Shown one piece after another: positions 56,827 through 64,000 of a DNA stretch of 64,000 nucleotides. Made by a program: the position numbers and the translations under genes. The stretch is from NCBI GenBank assembly GCA_033961575.1, contig CM066727.1, positions 115,494,434 to 115,558,433 on the forward strand, read 5' to 3'. The stretch's first letter is position 1, and the number at the start of each line of letters is the position of its first letter. The notes beneath the pieces are model-generated. The model saw nothing but the letters and a program-made list of their open reading frames with translations. It was not told the DNA's origin and ran no database searches. The DNA comes from Aselliscus stoliczkanus. Its lineage: Eukaryota > Chordata > Mammalia > Chiroptera > Hipposideridae.

Positions 56827-57257
56827 GTGAGAGTTGGTCATAGTCTTCAGGCATTTAATCACCTTAGTCATTTATAACCTTTTTGTTTACTACCTTTCAT
56901 TGTTGGTTAACAAGCCAAACGACTCAAAATTGCATGTAATGTGGCTTAGGGCTTTACAGAGATGACAGTACTAGGTATCTTTGACGTCTGAGAGTTGGTC
57001 ATTGTCAACAATAGTATTTGTCCTATTGCCTGAGAAAAATAAGTCAATTGAATCAAACGTAAAATATCAGCAACATTAGCTACAATACATGACTATTTCT
57101 TTTTGATATTCTTCGTTCCTACCCTCTTCCTTTGACAAGGTTGACCCTTACACCCTTACTCTGCTTCCATTTCACAGTTTTATATTGATCTAGTGATAAA
57201 GGGAGAGATAAATAGCCAGCTTAATGGAAACACAAATTGGATCAAAATGTACTTAAG

Positions 57258-57676
57258 CAGGGCCGGCCGAGTGGTGCACTGGTTAAGAGCTGGTTTGGGG
57301 ATGCCAGCGGCCCCGGTTCGGATCCCATATATGAGGGCCAGTGACACTGCCCTCTACAGCTAACAACAGCTCCACCTGGAGCTGGGCTGTGTGAGCCCCG
57401 GCGATGGTAGGCTGTAGCCCCTGCTGCAGTGGGCTGCCATAGGCTACAGTGAGTGGCCGGCAGCCAGCGTGAGCTGCCAATAGCCGCAGTGAGCTACCAT
57501 CCAGAGGCCGGAAACTGATCTGCCTCATCCGGGAAGAACGCAATGATGATACCAACATGAGCCAGTGAAGTAACGTCCTCTGCAACTAGACTGAAGAACA
57601 AAAAGACAGCAACTTGTCTATTCCCCTCCCCCGATTCCCCAACACTGTGTCCCTCCCCCAATTCCCCAATAAAATC

Positions 57677-57690
<14 letters not shown>
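57258..57690 (+). mobile_element. Long tRNA-derived SINE with (TA)n tail
   Basis: A long form GGGCCGGCCGAGTGGTGCAC ... CCCCAATAAAATC, A run, then (AT)n. TACTTAAGC flanks it. Confidence 0.93.
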
Positions 57691-57707
<17 letters not shown>

Positions 57708-57839
57708 CTTAAGCTAATACTTTTTCCACTGGAGCCTACTTTCTGCCCGTTGGAGCTACCATTTCCATAAATATTCCCTATATATTTCAGAGGTTTCTTT
57801 TAGTCTTGTTTCTTTCTTAGACAAATAACTTTATAGGAG

Positions 57840-57960
57840 AAGGAATTAAGTGTCCCCTTTTCAGATGAGAAGACTGAAGCCCAATAATGAATAAACGTTT
57901 ATTAGATGCCTTTATAGTAGATAGGTATTGCCAGGTCCTGGGCTGTATGAATCAGATTTA
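57840..57960 (-). repeat. MIR/L2 relic
   Basis: TTTTCAGATGAGAAGACTGAAGCCC is an antisense MIR tail. It is followed by AATAAACGTTTATTAGATGCC, a common L2/MIR 3' motif. Confidence 0.6.
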
Positions 57961-58014
57961 CCACAGAACGGTAGACTAGATATACATTCAAACAAATGCA
58001 CATATGAGGTGTGA

Positions 58015-58719
58015 TCAAACAATATGGAGAATGCTGCTGCCAAGTGCCTCCAACAGAAAGGCAGGGATCTTCAATACGGGAAGCGGCGCATGGAACCTTA
58101 GTAACAGTGTGTGACAAGTTTCAACTTGTTCAGTGCAGTCAGTCGGGTGTGAGCTATGGTTGAGAGGTATGGTTTTTTTTTAAAGTTTTTGTTTTTATAG
58201 CTGAGCCATCCTGCCACCTGTTGGTAGCTCAGCTGCAACTCAGCTCGGGCCAGGAATTGAGCCGAGGACACTGTTGCTCAAAGCTCACACTCTTGAGCGC
58301 GCTCTTAACCAACTGAGCCACTCAGCCAGCCCGAGAGGTGTGTGTTAAAGTGTGCCATAAATCATCTTCCATCATGACAATGCTCCATGTCACACATTGC
58401 CTCTGGTATGACAATTTCTGTCAAATAAAAACATTATGGGGTGTCCTCAACCACCTTGTTCACTGATCTGGGACAGTGCAACTTCTGGCTCTTCCCCAAA
58501 GTCAAAATGATTCAGGACATCGAGGCAGCCATGACAGTTCAACTAAAGACACTCACGAAAGAGGACTCTCAAAACTGTTTCTGAAAGTGGCAAGAACAAT
58601 TGTATAAGTGTGTTCGAAGTGAGGGGGAGTATTTTCAGCAGGATTAATAGCAGTATGTCTTTTACTGTAATAAATTTTTTTAAAAATTTAAACATTCACC
58701 ATATTTTTTGATCATACCT
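58015..58719 (+). mobile_element. Mariner element, third lineage, internally deleted
   Basis: Inverted ends AGGTGTGATCAAACAATATGG and CCATATTTTTTGATCATACCT. The + strand contains transposase remnants: CATCATGACAATGCTCCATG (HHDNAP-like) at 58372 and a CAACTTCTGGCTCTTCCCC region. The 5' half of the gene is missing. A SINE is inserted at 58172-58332. Confidence 0.88.
58172..58332 (-). mobile_element. Truncated-dimer tRNA SINE inside the mariner
   Basis: After a T-rich tail, AGCTGAGCCATCCTGCCACC ... GAGCCACTCAGCCAGCC. GAGAGGTATG and GAGAGGTGTG flank it. Confidence 0.92.
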
Positions 58720-58814
58720 TATATTCATTCATTTAGAAAATATATACTGAGTATATACTATATATCAGACATTGTTCTAGGCACTTAGTATACAATGGTA
58801 AAAAAGGTTCCTTG

Positions 58815-59265
58815 GGGGCCGGCCGAGTGGCACACTGGTTAAGCGCTGGTTTTGGGATGCCAGCGGCCCCGGTTCGGATCCCACATGAGGGCCAGTGACA
58901 CTGCCCTCTACGGCTAACAACACCTCCACCTGGAGCTGGGCTGTGCGAGCCCCGGTGATGGTGTGGGCTGCAGCCCCTGCTGCAGTGGGCTGCCATAGGC
59001 TACAGTGAATGGCCGGCAGCCAGCGTGAGCGGCTGGCAGCCAAGCGTGAGCTGCCAATAGCCGCGGTGAGCGACATTCAGAGGCCGGCGACCGATCTGCC
59101 TCATCCGGGAAGAGCGCAATGACGATACCAACAGTGAAGCAACATCCTCCGCAACTAAACTGAAGAACAAAAAGACAGCAACTTGTCTGTTCCCCTTCCC
59201 GATTCCCCGACGCTGTTCCCCTCCGCCAATTCCCCAATAAAATCTTTAAAAAAAAACAAAAACAA
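58815..59265 (+). mobile_element. Long tRNA-derived SINE
   Basis: A long form GGGGCCGGCCGAGTGGCACA ... CCCCAATAAAATC and an A-rich tail. GGTTCCTTGG lies before it and again after it. Confidence 0.93.
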
Positions 59266-59277
59266 AACAGGTTCCTT

Positions 59278-59380
59278 GGGCCAGCCGAGTGGCTTGGTGG
59301 TTAAGAGCTGGCTTGGGACGCCAGTGGCCCCGGTTTGGGTCCCACATATGAGGGCCAGTGACACTGCCCTCCAAAAAAAA
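59278..59380 (+). mobile_element. Short tRNA-derived SINE at the same target
   Basis: A short form GGCCAGCCGAGTGGCTTGGT ... GACACTGCCCTCC plus A tail. A third copy of GGTTCCT follows. Confidence 0.93.
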
Positions 59381-60069
59381 GGTTCCTGCTCTCATGGAGC
59401 GTTTATTCTGATTGAGGCTTCATGTATTTAACTTGAGGTTTCATGCACTTAAGTAGCTAAGAGAGCATGGGTAGGGTTGCCTAGCCCAGAGTTGAAGGTT
59501 TGGAAAACTTTCCAGAGAAAAGTGATATCTAAGCCAGAGCCTGATGCAGGAAGAACTGGCCGGTTGAGAATGGCTGGAGTTGAGAGTAGGACATGATAAG
59601 GCGTGGAAGGGGAATATAGAGAGATGAGCCTTGAGAGGAAGTGGGCTCTTTTCTGAATTATATAGGACATTATACGCCATATTAGGAATTTGGATTTTGT
59701 CTGAAGAGTAATAGGAGCTCATCAGGGATTTCAAGCTGAGAAATGACATCATCAGATTTGGGCTATGGAAAAATTACTCTGTATCATAAGGAATGAATTG
59801 GGAGTGGGACAAGCCTGGAAGCAGAAAAACGAATTAGGAGATGTTGGGCCTGTCCTAGCATTGTAATGTGGTGTATGCAAGAGTAGAAAATGGGCGAAAT
59901 AGAATTACACTGACAGGGCAATGAAAAGGGGTCAAGAAAAGCATCACGAGGCAGTGATGATTGAGCTGAGCCATGTAGGATGCATATCTTGTGCTCTGGT
60001 GTCGTGTGGGAGCAGCTGGAGACTGAGGTTTTGTATGTCAGGCATTTGGCATGCGTTATTTCAATTAAA

Positions 60070-60484
60070 TTTTTTTTTAAAAGATTTTATTGGGAATTGG
60101 GGAGGGGAACAGCGTTAGGGAACCGGTGAAGGGGAACAGACAAGTTGCTGTCCTATTGTTCTTCAGTCTAGTTATGGAGGACGTCGCTTCACTGGCCCAT
60201 GTTGGTATTGTGATCATTGCACTCTTACCAGCTGAGGCAGTTGGTCGCCGGCCATTGGACCGCCGCTCATGGCAGCTCACAGCAGCCTACTGCTCCCCCA
60301 CTGCAGCCTACACTGTCACCAGCAACTCACAGCAGCCCAGCTCCAGGTCTAGCTGTTGTTCACCATTTTAGCTGTAGAGGGTGCAGCATCACTGGCCCAT
60401 GTGGGACGCGAAACCGGCGGCCCTGCTACTCAGAGCTCGCGCTGCCAAGCCAACTCTTAACCAAAGAGCCACTTTGCTGGCCCT
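60070..60484 (-). mobile_element. Long tRNA-derived SINE, older variant
   Basis: An antisense long form (GATTTTATTGGGAATTGGGG ... CCACTTTGCTGGCC) with a CTCAGAGCTCGCGCT variant in its head. TCAATTAA flanks it. Confidence 0.92.
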
Positions 60485-60850
60485 CAATTAATACTTATAA
60501 CAGTATTTTGAGGGGTTTATACATATTCATTTCTCCATTTTACATATAAGAAAATTAATTCTCAGAGAGAGGCTGAGTAACTTGTTCTCGATCACACTGC
60601 TAGTTAGGTGGCAAACTTGGGCAGAAGAAATGACATGTGCAGAGGTGTCAGGTGTGCAGACTGGGACTGGTGACCAGGGTGTGGGGGTGGCGAAGGCTGT
60701 GGAGTGGAATGCATTGGAGCCAGCTCTAGAGCCAGCGTGCCTGGTTTGCATCTCAGCTCTGTCACACCTGGCTGGGAACGGGCAAAACACCTTAACTTTC
60801 CTCTGCCAGTTTTCCTGTCTATAGTAAGAATGTGACCTTGGTGCTTCATA
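60485..60850. repeat. Two MIR relics, opposite orientation
   Basis: 60500-60640 is antisense (TTTTACATATAAGAAAATTAATTCTCAGAGAG). 60712-60850 is sense (CTGGTTTGCATCTCAGCTCTGTCACACCTGGCTGG, then TTTTCCTGTCTATAG). Confidence 0.7.
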
Positions 60851-61389
60851 TTACTTTACTACCACTATTATTACAACAAAAGAAAAAGCAAATCCAGCTA
60901 AATCATGGCAGACCTAGACGTTCTGATTCCTAATCTAGTTTTTGATCCCTTACTGTAAATACCAAGGTGTCCCCTTTTACCTGCCCTACTAAGTGACTGC
61001 TGTGTTCTTTCTCAGAATTGGCCTGTCTGTGCCAGATGCATTAGTACCCTTGATGTCTCAACAGGTTGCATCTTGACCTGAAACCCATTAAGTGCTCTCT
61101 TTTGATTAAGATTCAAGAGGTGGCAGTTTGGCAGGTTATGACCCTTAAGTGGGTCCAATTTGCTTGTCTTACAAGTTTGGGAGGAATCTTTGATCTCCAT
61201 CTTAAGACATATACTCACATAAACTCAGTTCTTGGTAAAAAAATGGCATTTGAAAAACATAGTACTAAGTGAAGATATCCACATGATAGTGAGATCCCAA
61301 AAGTTTTCTGTCTTTTTGCTACCAAAAAAGGTTACTATTTTGGAAAACAAAAGAAAAAATGTCCTTTATAAACCAAAGAATTGTTTCAT

Positions 61390-61500
61390 AATAGTTTTAT
61401 TGGACTATAATTCACATACCATATAATTCACCTATTTATTTAAAATGAACAATTCATTGGTGTTTAGTATATTCGCCCAGGTCTGCAACCATCATCACAG

Positions 61501-61531
<31 letters not shown>

Positions 61532-61990
61532 AAGAGAGCAGTGTCAGTGGCCCTCACACGCGAGACCTGAACCTGGGCCGCTGGCATCCCAAGCCAGCCC
61601 CCAAGCACCGCGCCACTCGGCCGGCCCCATCACAGTCAATTTTAGAACATTTTCATGATCCCCAAAAGAAAGGTCATACCTGTTAGTAACCACTTCCCAT
61701 TTCTCTCCAATGCCTGCAGCCCCAGCAACTGCCGATCTCTTTTCCTTCCATCTCTGGATTGTCCTATTCCCAGTATTTCACTGGGACCACTATGTGGTCC
61801 ATTATGACTGGCTTCTTTCACCCAGCATAATGTTTTCAAGGGTCATCCATGGGTCAGTACTTCACTCCTTTTATTGCTGAATAACATTGTGTTGTGCAGA
61901 TATGCCATATACTATCTTTTCATCATGAATAATGTTGCTATGAACATTGATGTATAAGTTTTTGTGTGGAGATATGTTTTCACTTGAGCT
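61390..61990 (-). mobile_element. L1 3' fragment interrupted by a SINE
   Basis: Antisense L1: AATAGTTTTATTGGACTATAATTCAC, GACTGGCTTCTTTCACCCAG, TTTATTGCTGAATAACATTG. Confidence 0.85.
61506..61628 (-). mobile_element. Short tRNA-derived SINE
   Basis: T run, GAGAGCAGTGTCAGTGG ... CCACTCGGCCGGCC. ATCACAGTCAA is duplicated. Confidence 0.93.
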
Positions 61991-62462
61991 TTTCTAATTG
62001 GCCTTTGCCTTATCCTTGGGTGTCCTTGAGAAAAGCTAACACCAATTTATTTTGTTAACTGTGTAAAAATAGATCATCATTGTCCCTCTTCTGAGATGGC
62101 TGAATGTAGGCAGGAAACGGTTTGGAGAAAAAAGCCACACTGCTTGATGTCTACTTATAAATTTATGATTTGGGAGCTACTTTAACTATTATATGAGATA
62201 TAATGTCTCCCTACAGACTAAGGAAAAAAGGGAATTTAGTTTCAGTCTTAGCTTTGCCCCTTTCTCTTGGGCAAACTACTCTCACATGTAAATATGAGTA
62301 CCGTACTTCCTTTATGACACGCATCACATTTTTTATTCTATGTCTGTGTACCTTTCCAGCTATGTCTCATAAACAAACAAGAAACGAAACAAAAAATAAG
62401 ATTACCAGTATCTCTTCCTCAAACTCATATAGATACGAGGATAAAATGAAAAAATAGTGTTG

Positions 62463-62563
62463 TTCTTTTTGAGGGCAGTGTCACTGGCCCTCATGTGGGA
62501 TCTGAACTGGGGCCACTGGCGTCCCAAGCCAACTCTTAACCACTGCGCCACTCGGCCGGCCCT
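62463..62563 (-). mobile_element. Short tRNA-derived SINE
   Basis: GAGGGCAGTGTCACTGGCC ... CCACTCGGCCGGCC. TGAAAAAATAG is duplicated on both sides. Confidence 0.93.
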
Positions 62564-62593
62564 GAAAAAATAGTTTTTAATCAAACAGTTTTT

Positions 62594-62697
62594 TTCTTTT
62601 TTTTGAGGGCAGTGTCACTGGCCCTCATATGTGGGACCCAAACCGGGGCCGCTGGCTTCCCAAGCCAGCGCTTAACCACTGCACCACTCAGCCGGCT
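62594..62697 (-). mobile_element. Short tRNA-derived SINE
   Basis: A second antisense short copy, about 30 bp downstream of the previous one, with perfect flanks AATCAAACAGTTTTT. Confidence 0.94.
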
Positions 62698-62859
62698 CAA
62701 TCAAACAGTTTTTAATTTTCTATCAGAGGTACTTCATAAATCCAAGGTAGTAGCAGTTCAGATAGTCCCAACTCAAATTAGTTAATTAGACTAAACATGA
62801 ACAAAATGCAGGGGAAAAAACTAACTGATACAGAGAACACTGGATCATTGAATTAGTGA

Positions 62860-63535
62860 TAAAACTACATAACATAACATTAACCATTTTAAACATTTTT
62901 AAGTGTTCAGTTCTGTGGCATTAAGTACATTCACATTGTTGTGCAACTATCGCCACTACCCTTCTTCAGAACTTTTTCATTATCCCCAAATAAAATCCGT
63001 ACCCATTAAACAGTAACTCCCCATTCTCCTCTCTCCTCAGCCCCTGCCAACCACCATTCTACTTTCTGTCTCTATGAATTTGACTATTCTAGGTACCTCA
63101 TGTAAGTGGAATTGTACAATATTTGTCCTTTTGTGTCTGGCTTATTTCATTGAGCGTAATGTCTTCACGATTCATCCATGTTGTGGCATGTATCAGAAAT
63201 GCATTTTTTAATAAGGCTGAATAATATTCCATTGTATGTATACACCACAATGTGTTCATCTGTTCATCGGTTGATGGATATTTGAGTTGTCTCCACCTTT
63301 TGGCCATTGTGAATAATGCTGCTCTGAACATTGGTGTACAAGTGTCTGTTTGTGTCTCTGCTTTCAGTTCTTTTGGGTGTATCCCCAGAAGTGGAATTGC
63401 TGGGTTGTATGGTAATTCCATATTTAATTGTTTTAGGAACCACCATACTGTGTTCCACAGCGGCTGCACAATTTTACAATGCACAAAGGTTCCAATTTGT
63501 CCACTTCCTCACCAACACTACTTTCTATTTTCTTT
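62860..63535 (-). mobile_element. L1 3' half fragment
   Basis: Antisense L1: ACATTGTTGTGCAACTATCG, ATATTCCATTGTATGTATACACC, GAATTGCTGGGTTGTATGG. The minus-strand frame at 63098-63484 is the ORF2 C-terminus ([20 protein letters not shown]). Confidence 0.9.
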
Positions 63536-64000
63536 TTTTGAAGATTTTATTGGTGAATTGGGGGAGGGGAACAGTGTTGGGGAAGTGGAGAAGGGGAACA
63601 GATAAGTTGTTGTTCTTCAATCTTCGTTGTGGAGGGCGCCACTCGCCATCTGGCTTCCCGTTGGCAGCTTGTGGCCTCTAAGCTCAACGTGCCGTGTTCA
63701 ATCTTAGTTGCAGGTGGGCGTAGCCACCATCCCATGTGGGAGTTGAACCAGCAGCCTTGTTGTTAAGAGTGCACACTCTATCCTCTGAGCAATCCAGGCG
63801 ACAGCTCAGCTCAAGGTGCCAATTCAGTCTTTAGTTGCGGGTGGGTGTAGCCCACCATCGAACAGGCAATCTTGTTACACCAGCTGAGCCATCCTGCCAC
63901 TTGTTGGCAGCTCAGTGACAGCTCAGCTCAGGCGCAGCGTTCACTGGCCCATGTGGGAATCGAACCGGTGGCCATATTGCTCACAGCTCATGCTCTAAGC
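63533..64000 (-). mobile_element. Multi-unit tRNA-derived SINE, cut by window end
   Basis: The antisense tail TTTTATTGGTGAATTGGGGG is followed by at least three antisense units (GTGGGAGTTGAACCAGCAG, GAACAGGCAATCTTG, GTGGGAATCGAACCGGTGG). The 5' head lies outside the window. Confidence 0.9.

Larger units (their letters stand above)
58722..59760. repeat. Ancient L2/MIR-type repeat split by two SINEs
   Basis: ACTATATATCAGACATTGTTCTAGGCACTTAG before the SINEs and GTTCCTGCTCTCATGGAGCG after them form one old repeat. 59470-59755 (GACATTATACGCCATATTAGG, AATGACATCATCAGATTTGG) is another old mammal-wide repeat I cannot name firmly. Confidence 0.6.
56827..64000 (+). other. TULP3: TULP3 intron 4 (5' part)
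   Basis: The sequence downstream of the 56826 donor has no recognisable continuation exon. It contains a mariner, nine or more SINEs, L1 3' fragments and MIR/L2 relics. Stretches with no assignment: 56827-57255, 57695-57835, 59765-60065, 60855-61385 and 61995-62460. An AG- and GT-bounded segment near 61014-61061 was examined and does not encode TULP3-like sequence. Confidence 0.8.

Noticed and set aside
61014..61061. A short AG...GT-bounded segment after a T-rich tract, considered as the next TULP3 exon
   Set aside because: Translation in all frames gives nothing like the expected ILSSVNFDE-type continuation.
63098..63484. A 128-codon minus-strand frame
   Set aside because: It is the C-terminal end of L1 ORF2 in a 3' fragment, with no start or upstream domains.

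Overview
The window is mammalian, intron-dominated genomic DNA, almost certainly from a bat. The evidence is a very high density of tRNA-derived SINEs with heads of the GGCCGGCCGAGTGG type, L1-driven retrotransposition with clear target-site duplications (TSDs), several mariner and hAT elements, and ancient MIR and L2 relics. The SINE type resembles the Rhin/Ves-like SINEs of rhinolophoid bats (horseshoe and leaf-nosed bats). The species is inferred from repeat type only. No bacterial, viral or CRISPR content is seen.

Only one host gene is supported: TULP3 (tubby-like protein 3), on the + strand. Three consecutive coding exons are present at 43396-43447, 55783-55942 and 56650-56826, with canonical AG/GT borders and matching phases. 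They encode the N-terminal part: the conserved IFT-A-binding helix region, the basic [10 protein letters not shown] stretch and the start of the acidic linker. The first coding exon and promoter must lie upstream, and the tubby domain exons downstream. Everything else is intron: 1-43395 intron 1 (partial), 43448-55782 intron 2, 55943-56649 intron 3, 56827-64000 intron 4 (partial). Intron 2 carries a decayed processed copy of SUSD3. An old L1 in intron 1 carries a 5'-truncated retrocopy of an unidentified mRNA 3' end.

The mobile-element landscape is the main content. (1) Two L1 derivatives in opposite orientation (14925-18265 and 32678-36152) share the same architecture: 5'UTR, ORF1, an internally deleted endonuclease remnant, then the same junction straight into a modular 3'UTR. 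No reverse transcriptase is present, so they look like a non-autonomous family rather than two independent decay events. (2) A near-complete HAL1-like element (50943-54887, 13-bp TSD) goes from ORF1 directly into its 3'UTR, and a truncated relative lies at 48842-49185. (3) About 40 tRNA-type SINEs fall into long, short, multimeric and truncated-dimer classes. Four solid and one probable case are nested inside another SINE of the same orientation. The four solid ones share the same TT|AAGAG site. (4) Three mariner lineages, short palindromic mariner-type MITEs, a Tigger-like element and two hAT-type elements are present. Many of these are interrupted by SINEs, which gives a relative chronology.
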